NCBI GenBank assembly: GCA_016871805.1
Contig: VHCG01000002.1
Span: forward strand, 1-64,000
Direction of reading: 5' to 3'
Source of the DNA: Verrucomicrobiota bacterium
Lineage (GTDB): Bacteria > Verrucomicrobiota > Verrucomicrobiia > Limisphaerales > UBA9464
Length of the DNA: 64,000 nt
A model generated the notes under the pieces. That model saw only the letters and a program-made list of their open reading frames with translations, had not been told where the DNA came from and ran no database searches. A program made the translations under genes and the position numbers. Below are positions 1 through 12,661 of the stretch, piece after piece; position 1 is the stretch's first letter, and every line of letters starts with the position of its first letter.

Positions 1-186
1 CTCCTCTTCGGGCGCGGCCTTGAATCGCGGTATTCGCATACCCCCCCACTCCATCATGGTCGCAGCCCCTCACGCCATGCCCAGACCCTCCCTAAATCTA
101 GTGATAGATGACCTGGCCCCCAAAGTGGCCTCCCGTGAGCGGGTCAACGTCCCGGCGACCCAGCCGCAATCTGGGCGGGATCCCAG

Positions 187-1189
187 CTAGTTCCTGGGGG
201 GCTTGGCCAATAGTCCCGCTCGTCCTCCCGACGTCCTCCGTTGGCTGCCGCCCTGGAGTCCTTGGACCATGGCCTCGGCGAAGGGGCCGGTTTTTCCCGG
301 GATCTCGTCATGGAGCCATACGAAGCTGTCCGCGAGGGCTGAGGACTTCGACCACTCCGCGAACCGCTGGGTCGCTGAGACGGGTGTTTCCTCGCCGACG
401 GCTTGTCCTCCTGAATCCGTCCCCTTGGCCCAGATTCTGGGATAGACGGGGATACCTGGGAACGACCACTGGGTCGGCGTGTTCCATCGGCCCCCCGCCG
501 TAGCACTGGAGGTTGATGGCCTCGATGGCTCTGGGTCGCTGGCTGTTCACGGCCCGTGCCACGTTCTGCCAGAACTGCGCATTCGTGTAGGGGCAGAGGG
601 AGACCTCGAAACCGATGTCCCGCAGCATCACGGCGAAGCGGGTGATCGAGGTCTCATCATAGGTGACCTCGTCGTTCAGATCGATGGACTCGATGGCAGG
701 CAGGGCCTGCCGGAGCGCGGTCAGATTCCGCCAGAGGATGCTGTTGGTGGCTGTGCCGTCCTTCTTGATCAGGCCCCGGATGTTGTTGAACGCCGGCGAT
801 CCGGCGGCTCCGAACCCAAGGGTGACCCGACGTCCGCTGCTGCGCAGCCGGTTGAGGTCGTGCGCGAAGTTCGGATGCTGGGTCGCCCCGATGTAGGTCC
901 CATCGCGGGCGACCGGGAATTCCTTGGTGAGGTCCAGTGTGCCGTCCGAATCGACATGGACCGACCAGACGATCACCTCGGTGAACCTGGAGTCGATCAG
1001 TTCAGCCGGCGTCGCGTCGCGTCGCTTCTCCTTGTAGACCGGTCCTCCGACGTAGATGCCGAGGTGGGGCCATGCATTCCGGGGTATTAGGTTGCGCTTG
1101 GGTAAGGCGATGGTGATTCCACTCGGCATGTCATCATCCCACGATATGGCGGAGACCTGCTGCAGGAGCGCGAGTAGGGAAAGGATCAC
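187..1189 (-). pseudogene. Secreted GH18-like/TIM-barrel-type protein, apparent 1-nt frameshift near 457-460
   Basis: GTG start and signal-peptide-like N-terminus (MILSLLALLQQVSA). The frame breaks after ...DPVVVP; deleting one base in the CCC run (457-460) continues as GIPVYPRIWAKGTDSGGQAVGEETPVSATQRFAEWSKSSALADSFVWLHDEIPGKTGPFAEAMVQGLQGGSQ... to a stop at 187-189. Confidence 0.6.
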
Positions 1190-1323
1190 GGCCGCGAGCC
1201 GGCCCGTGGTGTGGGAGAGATGCTTGGGGAACGACTACAGATGGTGGAGCGGATAGTAAAGGGGCTGGATCAGGACGGCTCGGAACGCCCGCCTTGGACG
1301 GCCCACCGCGTTCCCCTCTGGGC

Positions 1324-3060
1324 CTACAGGCGAGGCGGCGCGGGTCGGATCGGAGCCGTGCCGCTCTGGACTCCTCGGACCCGGGTCGCGCGGCGATAGA
1401 CCTTGTCGCCACAGGTCACATAGAGGTCGCTGAACTCGGGTCCGCCGAACGTCACATTCGACAGCCACTGACGCTGGGGCTTCGGGATGATTCCGTTCAC
1501 GCGGCCCGCCTGGTCACAAAACTGCAGGCCGGCCTCGGTCGTGACATACAGCCGCCCGTCCCGGTCGACCGTCATCCCGTCGGCCCCGCTCTGGGTCGAG
1601 CCGTCCACCAGGTGCAGGTGATGGTAGCGCTGCTTGAAGCGCAGGGAGCCGTCGTCGGCGATCTGGTACGACCAGACGAATTGCCCCCGGGTGTCGGCCA
1701 CGAGCAGCAGCGTCTGGTCGGGCGACAGCTGGACGCCGTTCGGAAAGCCGATGCCCTCGTCGACCACGCGCTTGGAACCGTCGGGCTGCACCAGCCAGAC
1801 CTTCTTGTTGCCCGGATCGGTGACGTAGAGTCGCCCGTTGGACGTGATGCAGAGGTCGTTGGACTCGATCCCGTCGGCGACCACGGTCTTCGCCCCGGTG
1901 GCGTCATAGGCGACGATCTGCTTCCGACCGTTTGCGGCGGCATACAGGCGTCCGTCGGGGCCGAACTTCAGTCCGTTCGCCCCGCCGGTGTCCTCGGCGA
2001 AGACGCTGACCTGTGCGTCAAGGCCGACCTTGTGGATGCGGTTGTTCGGGATGTCGGTGAAGTAGACCTCACCCTTGGCGTTGGCGGTCGGGCCCTCGGT
2101 GAACCGGTAGCCCTGGCCGACGAGCTGCCACTCGGAGCCGTTGGCAAGGACCTCCCTCACGACGGGCTGGCGGGATTTCTTCTCGGGGTTGGCCCGGATG
2201 GGGGCTGGGTAGTCCCGCCACAGCCAGCGCAGGGCGTCGGGGAAGATCTGGGTCGCATGGAGGCTGTCGTGACCCCCGTTGCTCCAGGAATGTTCGACGT
2301 CATAGCCCGCGAACTTCAGTGCCCGTTCCATCTCCTGGTTGGCCATCCACCAGTCGCCCCCGTAGATGTCGAGATCGTGGTCGCCGTCCTGCAGGAAGAT
2401 CCGGATCGGCTTGGGCTCGGTCTTGCGGATGAGAGTCGGGTAGGCATTGCCGCCGCGGAGGCCGACGTACGTGCCGACGCTGGTGAACACGCGGTGGAAG
2501 GCCTCGGGTCGTTCCCAGGCCGCGGTGAAGGCACAGATGCCACCGCTGCTCGCCCCTCCGATCGCACGATCATCGGGATTGGGGCTCAGTTTGAGCCCAT
2601 GGGTGCGCTCGATGAACGGGAAGAATTCGTCGAGGAGGAAGCGCGCGTAGGCGTCGCCGAGTCCGTCGTATTCGAGGCTGCGATTGAAGCGGTCGAGGGC
2701 GTTGGTCGACTGAGAGGGCACCCGACCGTGCATGATCAAGAGTCCGACCAGCGGCGGGATCTGCTTCCTGGCGATGAGGTTGTTGAAGACGTTGACCGCC
2801 TGGTAGCCGCCACCGTCCTGGAGGATCATGAGGGGTGCGGGGCGGGAGCGGTCGAGCTGCTGGGGGATGTAGACCGAGTAGGCGCGGATGGTTCCCGGGA
2901 AGACGCTGTTGGTGGCGGCGGTGTAGGTTCCCTTGACCACCTCTCCCTGGGGCACGCCCTCCTGCGGCTGGGAATCGGGTCCCGGCGGGAAGGGGTTTTC
3001 GGCGGCGGAGGTCAGGAAAAGGCCGAGCAGGCAGGGCAGGAGACGGAGGAAGCAGTTCAT
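1324..3060 (-). CDS. Secreted esterase (enterochelin-esterase-like) fused to SMP-30/gluconolactonase beta-propeller
   Basis: Signal peptide MNCFLRLLPCLLGLFLTSAA; esterase motif GGASSGG; C-terminal SMP-30-like repeats (FTEGPTANAKGEVYFTDIPNNRI, GANGLKFGPDGRLYAA). Confidence 0.85.
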   Translation of the reverse strand: MNCFLRLLPCLLGLFLTSAAENPFPPGPDSQPQEGVPQGEVVKGTYTAATNSVFPGTIRAYSVYIPQQLDRSRPAPLMILQDGGGYQAVNVFNNLIARKQIPPLVGLLIMHGRVPSQSTNALDRFNRSLEYDGLGDAYARFLLDEFFPFIERTHGLKLSPNPDDRAIGGASSGGICAFTAAWERPEAFHRVFTSVGTYVGLRGGNAYPTLIRKTEPKPIRIFLQDGDHDLDIYGGDWWMANQEMERALKFAGYDVEHSWSNGGHDSLHATQIFPDALRWLWRDYPAPIRANPEKKSRQPVVREVLANGSEWQLVGQGYRFTEGPTANAKGEVYFTDIPNNRIHKVGLDAQVSVFAEDTGGANGLKFGPDGRLYAAANGRKQIVAYDATGAKTVVADGIESNDLCITSNGRLYVTDPGNKKVWLVQPDGSKRVVDEGIGFPNGVQLSPDQTLLLVADTRGQFVWSYQIADDGSLRFKQRYHHLHLVDGSTQSGADGMTVDRDGRLYVTTEAGLQFCDQAGRVNGIIPKPQRQWLSNVTFGGPEFSDLYVTCGDKVYRRATRVRGVQSGTAPIRPAPPRL

Positions 3061-3239
3061 GGTGACAGGCCAAGAGCAAAGGCCCTTGGGCAAAGAGCCA
3101 AGAGCAAAAACGGGACTCACGCAGGGGTGCGGAGACGCAGAGGCGAGAGCACAGGATGAGCGATTCGAGGGGGCTGGGAGCGAGGAAAGAGGGGCATGGA
3201 TCCGCCGATGGGCCGATCCTGGGAGAATCCCTCCCGGGT

Positions 3240-3263
3240 CCCACAGCACCGTGTTGCTGTGGG
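3240..3263. repeat. Perfect 9-bp hairpin CCCACAGCA-ccgtgt-TGCTGTGGG
   Basis: Read directly from the sequence; lies between two minus-strand genes. Confidence 0.7.
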
Positions 3264-3337
3264 AGCGTGATGTAGGGCGGTAGGCGCAATCCCGCACCGC
3301 TTCTCCCCGTGAATCCCCATCGGGGTGTCCGTGTGGC

Positions 3338-3625
3338 TCAATGCCCGGCCTTGAGAATCACCTCGCCGTGAAGGATTCGGTTGCAGCAGGTGAGACGGAA
3401 CTTCTCCGGGTCCTTGTTCCACTGGTCCAGGACGTCGAGCTCGTCGGGCGAAGGTGGAGTCAGATTCTCCATGCCCTTCACGACCTCCGCCACGCAGGTG
3501 CCGCAGGAGCAGTTGAAGCACCCGGCCTCCATCTCGACACCAGCGGCCTCTCCGGCCTCGATCAGGTTTTCCCCATCAGGGACCTCGGCGGAGACGTTGG
3601 CGGGGAGAATGGTGATCTTGGCCAT
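3338..3625 (-). CDS. 2Fe-2S ferredoxin
   Basis: MAKITILPANVSAEV... with C-x5-C-x2-C (CFNCSCGTC) and downstream LTCCNR. Confidence 0.85.
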   Translation of the reverse strand: MAKITILPANVSAEVPDGENLIEAGEAAGVEMEAGCFNCSCGTCVAEVVKGMENLTPPSPDELDVLDQWNKDPEKFRLTCCNRILHGEVILKAGH

Positions 3626-3744
3626 GATGTTCGGGTTCGCGCGGTGCGGTTTACGTGGCGGGACAATGTCGTGTGATGGCGGGTGGGGCAAGGCGACGGG
3701 ATTGGATTTGGCGGAGCGCCGGGGCTTTGGGCAGGCTCGACCGC

Positions 3745-6700
3745 ATGCGTTTCTTCTATGCGGTGTGGCTGGGTCTCCTGTTCGGCGGATTCCATGGGGT
3801 CTCCCAGGAGGCTCCCCGGGCGGTCGATGCCCGACTCATGAGGTATCCCGACGTCTCGGCCACCCAGATCGCATTCGTCTATGCCGGTGACATCTGGATC
3901 GTGCCCAAGGAAGGCGGCCTGGCCACACGCCTCAGTTCGCCCCGTGGCGAGGAGACCATGCCCCGGTTCTCGCCCGACGGTTCCCAGATCGCGTTCTCCG
4001 GCAACTATGACGGCAATCTCGATCTCTACGTGATGCCCACTGCAGGCGGCGTTCCGCGTCGCATCACCCATCACGGAGCCCCCGATCGGCTGGTGGACTG
4101 GTTCTCCGACGGGAAGCGGCTTCTCTTTGCAACCTCGATGACCAGCTACAAGGATCGGTTCAACCAACTCTACGAGGTCGATGTCGAGGGAGGGCTGCCC
4201 GCGAAACTCCCGATGCCCTACGGGGAATTCGGCAGCGTGAAGGACGACGGCAAGACCCTCGCCTACATGCCGATCTCGATCTCGTTCAGTACCTGGAAGC
4301 GCTATCGGGGCGGCATGGCGCCGGACATCTGGATCTTCAACCTCGAGACCCTGGAGTCGAGGAACCTGACCCGATCCGGGGCGGATGACTCCATGCCGAT
4401 GTGGCATGGGGACAACCTCTACTTCCTGTCCGACCGCGACGGAGCCAAGCGGGCGAATCTCTGGGTCTGGAACTCCAGGACCGACAAGTTCAAGGCCCTC
4501 ACGACGTTCACCGAGCACGACATCCACTTTCCAAGCGCGGGGCCCAAGGAACTGGTCTTCGAGAACGGGGGACGGCTCTACCTCCTCGATTACCAGACCG
4601 AGAAGTTGCGCGAGGTGCGGATCGATGTCGTGACCGACCAGGCCACGCTCAAGCCCAGGGATGTCAATGCAAGCGGGTTGATCCAGGACGGCGCCGTATC
4701 GCCGAAGGGCAAGCGGGTCCTGGTCTCGGCCCGGGGCGAGATCTTCTCCCTGCCGGCGGAGCAGGGGATCGTTCGCAACATCACCCGATCCTCCGGTGTC
4801 GCCGAGCGCTATCCGGCATGGTCGCCCGATGGCAGGTCGATCGCGTACTTCTCGGACCGTACCGGTGAGTACGAGCTGACAACCCGACCCGCGGATGGCA
4901 CCGGGAGCGAGACGAACCTCACGCGCCTGGGTCCTGGCTACCGCTACAACCTCTTCTGGTCGCCTGACTCCAAAAAAGTCGCGTTCATCGACCAGGCGAT
5001 GAAGGTGAACATCTACGACTTCGGGTCCGGCACCAATCGGGTCATCGCCCGACAGCTTTGGAAATATCACGGCGACCTTGCGGGGTTTCGGGTCGGATGG
5101 AGTCCTGACAGTCGCTGGATCACGTGGGGACAGGACCTGACCAACCAGCAGAGTGCCGTTGTGCTGCACGATCTGAAGGAGGACAAGACCCACCAGGTCA
5201 CCTCGGGGTTCTACAGCGACGACCTCCCGGCCTTCGACCCGGACGGAAAGTACCTCTATTTCCGGACGACCCGTAATTTCAACCCGATCTACAGCGAGCT
5301 CGACAGCACCTGGATCTATGCAAACGGAACCCGGATCGCGGTCGTGCCCCTGACGCGGGACCTCCCCAATCCACTGGCGCCCAAGAACGATGATGAGGAG
5401 CGTCCGAAGGAGAAGAAGCCGGATCCGACAACCAATGTGCCCGCCGCTCCGGTGGTGGTGGCCGGTACCAACACGCCTCCCGGGTCCGCCAGTGTTGCAG
5501 CCACGACCAATGCCGTTCCTTCGACGGCTGCAACCCCGGCCAAGACCGACGAATCTGGCGTCAAGGAAACCCGGATTGATCTCGAGGGATTTGAATCCCG
5601 CGTGATCCTGCTGCCGCCCGGCAGCGGTGCCTACGACACCGTCATCCCGGTTGCCGGGGGCAGGGTGCTGTATCGGCGGCTTCCGCGGACCGGAGCGGAC
5701 GGTGGATCGGCGACTCTCCATCTCTACGACCTCGAGAAGCAGGAGGAGAAGACCGTGATCGGGGATTGTGCCGGCGCTGAGTTGTCGGCTGACCGCAGCA
5801 AGCTGCTGGTGATCTCCGGTGGGCGCTGGGGCGTGGTCGAACCCAAGGAGGGACAGCGGATCGACAAGGCGGTGCCGACGGGGGATCTCGTCATGCGCCT
5901 CGATCCCCGGGCCGAATGGCGTCAGATCTTCGACGATGTCTGGCGGTTCCAGCGCGACTTCTTCTACGACCCGAATCTCCACGGTGTGGATTGGCCCCTG
6001 ATGCGAGAGCGGTACGGTCGCCTGCTGGAGGGCGCGGTGACCCGATGGGATGTCAACCACGTCATCGGCGAGCTGATTGGCGAACTCAACTCGTCGCATA
6101 CCTACCGAAGCGGCGGGGACCTCGAAAGCGCTCCCTCGCGCGGCGTGGGGTATCTGGGGTGTGATTTCCGCCTGACCAACGGCCTGTACCAGATTGCGCG
6201 TGTCATCGAGGCGGCGCCGTGGGATGCGGAGCCCCGGTCACCGCTGGCCCAGCCGGGTGTGTCGGTGAGGCCGGGGGATTTCCTGATGGCCGTGAACGGC
6301 GATCCGCTGGATCCGAGGAAGGATCCCTGGGCCGCATTCCAAGGGCTGGCGGATCGCACGGTGCTCCTGACCATCTCGACCAATGGCCAAGTGGAGGGGG
6401 GGCGGGAAATCCTCGTCCGGACCCTCGATTCCGAAGCCCGCCTCCGCCATCTCGCGTGGCAGCAGGAGAATCGTCGACGGGTCCAAGAGCGAAGCGGCGG
6501 TCGGATCGGCTACGTGTACGTGCCCGATACCGGGGTGAATGGACAGAATGAGCTGGTTCGCCAATGGCGAGGCCAGGTTGCCATGCCGGGTCTGATCATC
6601 GACGAACGGTTCAATTCCGGAGGACAGATCCCCGACCGTTTCGTTGAGGTGCTAAACCGGCCCTTGCGCAACTGGTGGGGTGTCCGTGACGGCGCGGACT

Positions 6701-7107
6701 GGCCTTGGCCGCTCACATCACAGCCTGGACCCAAGGCGATGTTAATGAACGGCTGGTCGGGGTCGGGAGGCGATTGTTTCCCGTACTACTTCAAGCAAAG
6801 CGGGCTGGGTCCGCTGATTGGCCAGCGCACCTGGGGCGGCCTGATTGGCATCACCGGGGCTCCCGGTCTCATTGACGGCGGGAGTGTCACCGTTCCGACC
6901 TTTGGCATCTACGATCTGAAGGGGAACTGGATCATCGAGGGGCACGGGGTGGATCCGGATATCGAGGTGGTGGACGATCCGTCCCGTCTGGCTCGTGGAG
7001 AGGATCCCCAGCTCGAGCGGGCGATCACCGAGGTGATGAAGTCCTTGGAGCGCCATCCCCCGACGGGGCCGAAGAAGCCCGCCTATCCGGACCGGAAGGG
7101 CAAGTAG
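3745..7107 (+). CDS. Tricorn-protease-like protein with signal peptide (WD40-like/TolB beta-propellers, PDZ, S41 peptidase)
   Basis: N-terminal signal peptide, multiple propeller repeats (RFSPDGSQIAFSGNYDGNLDLYVMP), PDZ-like region, C-terminal S41 core (DERFNSGGQ, NGWSGSGGDCFPYYFK). Confidence 0.88.
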   Translation: MRFFYAVWLGLLFGGFHGVSQEAPRAVDARLMRYPDVSATQIAFVYAGDIWIVPKEGGLATRLSSPRGEETMPRFSPDGSQIAFSGNYDGNLDLYVMPTAGGVPRRITHHGAPDRLVDWFSDGKRLLFATSMTSYKDRFNQLYEVDVEGGLPAKLPMPYGEFGSVKDDGKTLAYMPISISFSTWKRYRGGMAPDIWIFNLETLESRNLTRSGADDSMPMWHGDNLYFLSDRDGAKRANLWVWNSRTDKFKALTTFTEHDIHFPSAGPKELVFENGGRLYLLDYQTEKLREVRIDVVTDQATLKPRDVNASGLIQDGAVSPKGKRVLVSARGEIFSLPAEQGIVRNITRSSGVAERYPAWSPDGRSIAYFSDRTGEYELTTRPADGTGSETNLTRLGPGYRYNLFWSPDSKKVAFIDQAMKVNIYDFGSGTNRVIARQLWKYHGDLAGFRVGWSPDSRWITWGQDLTNQQSAVVLHDLKEDKTHQVTSGFYSDDLPAFDPDGKYLYFRTTRNFNPIYSELDSTWIYANGTRIAVVPLTRDLPNPLAPKNDDEERPKEKKPDPTTNVPAAPVVVAGTNTPPGSASVAATTNAVPSTAATPAKTDESGVKETRIDLEGFESRVILLPPGSGAYDTVIPVAGGRVLYRRLPRTGADGGSATLHLYDLEKQEEKTVIGDCAGAELSADRSKLLVISGGRWGVVEPKEGQRIDKAVPTGDLVMRLDPRAEWRQIFDDVWRFQRDFFYDPNLHGVDWPLMRERYGRLLEGAVTRWDVNHVIGELIGELNSSHTYRSGGDLESAPSRGVGYLGCDFRLTNGLYQIARVIEAAPWDAEPRSPLAQPGVSVRPGDFLMAVNGDPLDPRKDPWAAFQGLADRTVLLTISTNGQVEGGREILVRTLDSEARLRHLAWQQENRRRVQERSGGRIGYVYVPDTGVNGQNELVRQWRGQVAMPGLIIDERFNSGGQIPDRFVEVLNRPLRNWWGVRDGADWPWPLTSQPGPKAMLMNGWSGSGGDCFPYYFKQSGLGPLIGQRTWGGLIGITGAPGLIDGGSVTVPTFGIYDLKGNWIIEGHGVDPDIEVVDDPSRLARGEDPQLERAITEVMKSLERHPPTGPKKPAYPDRKGK

Positions 7108-7303
7108 TCCGGAGCAGAGGAGGCCGAGGGCACAGGGGGCTCGGCAAATCGCAGCGGGCAGGAATGCCAGAGAGACCGAGCCGATTGCGAGGGTGCAGGC
7201 GCAGCTTCCCATGCCTCCAAATGCCTGTGGGGCATGCACAGCAAGGGTTTGAAGCAGTTCTCTGGATCGCTGGCTCAGTCGTGAAGAGGCCTCCAAAGAA
7301 AAA

Positions 7304-7328
7304 GGCGCGGCTGCCGCGCAGCCGCGCC
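7304..7328 (-). terminator. Rho-independent terminator downstream of groEL
   Basis: 10-bp stem GGCGCGGCTG/CAGCCGCGCC with 5-nt loop; on the minus strand followed by TTTTTCTTT. Confidence 0.85.
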
Positions 7329-7351
7329 CTGTCCAAACATTTCCGGTTGGA

Positions 7352-8992
<1,641 letters not shown>

Positions 8993-9026
8993 TCAGTTTT
9001 CTGGTTGTGGTTGAAAGTGCTGGGTT

Positions 9027-9320
9027 TCAGGAGACGACGGCGATCAGGTCATCGGCTCCGAAGATCTTGTACTCCTTGCCGTCGATCTTGATCTCGGTCC
9101 CGCCGTACTTGGAGACGAGGACGCGGTCGCCGACCTTGACCTCGAAGTCCTGCTTCTTGCCATCGTCCTTGACCTTGCCGGTTCCGAGAGCGCGCACGAC
9201 GCCTTCGGTGGGCTTCTCCTTCGCGGAGTCAGGGATGATGATCCCGCCCTTCTTGGTTTCTTTTTCTTCGACGAGTTCCACGAGGACGCGGTCGCCGAGG
9301 GGTTTCACGTTGAGTGCCAT
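9027..9320 (-). CDS. groES: Co-chaperonin GroES
   Basis: [37 protein letters not shown]; directly upstream of groEL. Confidence 0.97.
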   Translation of the reverse strand: MALNVKPLGDRVLVELVEEKETKKGGIIIPDSAKEKPTEGVVRALGTGKVKDDGKKQDFEVKVGDRVLVSKYGGTEIKIDGKEYKIFGADDLIAVVS

Positions 9321-9410
9321 ACTGTATGTATCGCGTTTTTTCTGTTGTGGTTGCTGATGATCAATCGCCGCCGCACCCGCGTCGGCATGGAAAAACCTGT
9401 ATCGCAGGGG

Positions 9411-11348
<1,938 letters not shown>

Positions 11349-11656
11349 ATGATTCCCTTTGGTGGCGACTTGTCTGCAAGGTTGATGCCGACCCGGTCGG
11401 GTAGGTCGGAATCTTGGTTTCCTCGGCAAAACCCGTGCTGACAGGCGATTATAAGGCAACGGAAATGAGCCTGGTTCTGTGCCATATTGGTCCGTTCTGG
11501 CTCAACAAGTGGGCGCATGTGCGCCGCTGAATCGGATCTTCTGGGGGAAGGGTCCCTGTAACGCCGCCGGCGAGTTCGGTATCCGGGTTCCAAAGAAACG
11601 GACGTGCAATGGCGTGCCCACGACGATAGCCTCACCCGTCAACAATCCAACCTATT

Positions 11657-12568
11657 ATGAGCAAGCGAATTGGAGTGGTGGGAGTCGGACGAATGGGTGC
11701 CAACATGGCACGACGGTTGAAGGACTGCGGATATACGGTCACGGCGGTCTATGACGCACATCCCGAGTCGGCGGAGGCACTGGCGAAGGAACTGGGCTGT
11801 GCCAACCCGCGGAAACTCGCTGAGGTGACGGCTGTTTCCGACGTGATCCTGACCGTGGTGACCGATGACAAGGCGATGGACAAGATCTTCGCTAAGAAAG
11901 GGGACAGCCTGCTGGTCGGTGCCAAGGGCAGGGTCTTCATCAACTGCGCCACGGTATCCCCGGCCATCCATGTCGAGGTCGAGAAGCGGGCCAACCGTGT
12001 CAAGGCCGAGTCGCTTGAGGCCTGCATGGCCTCGTCCATCAACCAGGCCCGGAATGGCACGCTCTATCTGATGGTGGGTGGCAAGAAGGCCGTGTTCGAG
12101 GGAATCAAGCCGCTCCTAGTGAGTCTCTCCGACGACGGAAAGCTGCTGCGCTACATCGGTCGGTCCGGCCAGGCGGGTCAGGTCAAGGCGCTCGTGAACA
12201 TGGTGATGAACATCAACACCGCCGGGCTCGCCGAAGGCCTGGGCCTTGGGTCGGCTTTGGGGCTCGATCTCAAGGTTCTCATGGAGGTGTTCTCCCAGAC
12301 TGGTGCCAACAGCAGGGTCCTTGTGACCGATGGCGAGGACATGGTGAACCGTGATCACTCCTGCTTCTTCAGCGCGGCCCATGCGGCCAAGGACAGCGGC
12401 ATCGCCTATGGCCTGGGCCAGAAGGCGAAGCTCACCCTCCCGTTGGCCAAGGCGGCGCTGTCCCAGTACAAGCGCATGGTCCAGGTGGGCCTCGGTGGGC
12501 TCGACAAGTCGGGAATCGCCGAGTTGACCTTCAAGGGTCGTGGGCCGAAGAAGCGGTCCAGCCGCTAG
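11657..12568 (+). CDS. NAD(P)-dependent oxidoreductase, 3-hydroxyisobutyrate/beta-hydroxyacid dehydrogenase family
   Basis: N-terminal Rossmann GVVGVGRMGANMARRL; family layout through GRSGQAGQVKALVNMVMN. Confidence 0.85.
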   Translation: MSKRIGVVGVGRMGANMARRLKDCGYTVTAVYDAHPESAEALAKELGCANPRKLAEVTAVSDVILTVVTDDKAMDKIFAKKGDSLLVGAKGRVFINCATVSPAIHVEVEKRANRVKAESLEACMASSINQARNGTLYLMVGGKKAVFEGIKPLLVSLSDDGKLLRYIGRSGQAGQVKALVNMVMNINTAGLAEGLGLGSALGLDLKVLMEVFSQTGANSRVLVTDGEDMVNRDHSCFFSAAHAAKDSGIAYGLGQKAKLTLPLAKAALSQYKRMVQVGLGGLDKSGIAELTFKGRGPKKRSSR

Positions 12569-12592
12569 GACACCTCTCAGACTTGGAAATGC

Positions 12593-12623
12593 GACAGCCC
12601 CGCATGAGCGGGGCTGTCCTGTT
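12593..12623 (+). terminator. Rho-independent terminator
   Basis: 11-bp stem GACAGCCCCGC/GCGGGGCTGTC with ATGA loop, followed by CTGTTTT. Confidence 0.85.
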
Positions 12624-12661
12624 TTCCGGGATGTTTCGTGGAACTCTTGGCCTGCAGGGGA

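Noticed and set aside
1294-3159. 621-aa plus-strand ORF opposite the esterase/SMP-30 gene
   Set aside because: Exactly antisense to a recognisable gene; no family motifs; GC-rich shadow frame
3100-3160. 'gcggagacgcagaggcg'-type string, similar to one near 16335
   Set aside because: Too short and imperfect here to call a repeat family without a genome-wide search
3562-6099. 845-aa minus-strand ORF opposite the tricorn-like gene
   Set aside because: Antisense shadow frame, low-complexity Arg/Gly/Val composition, only its first part overlaps the real ferredoxin region out of frame
9321-9410. Possible CIRCE operator upstream of groES
   Set aside because: No TTAGCACTC/GAGTGCTAA arms found on inspection
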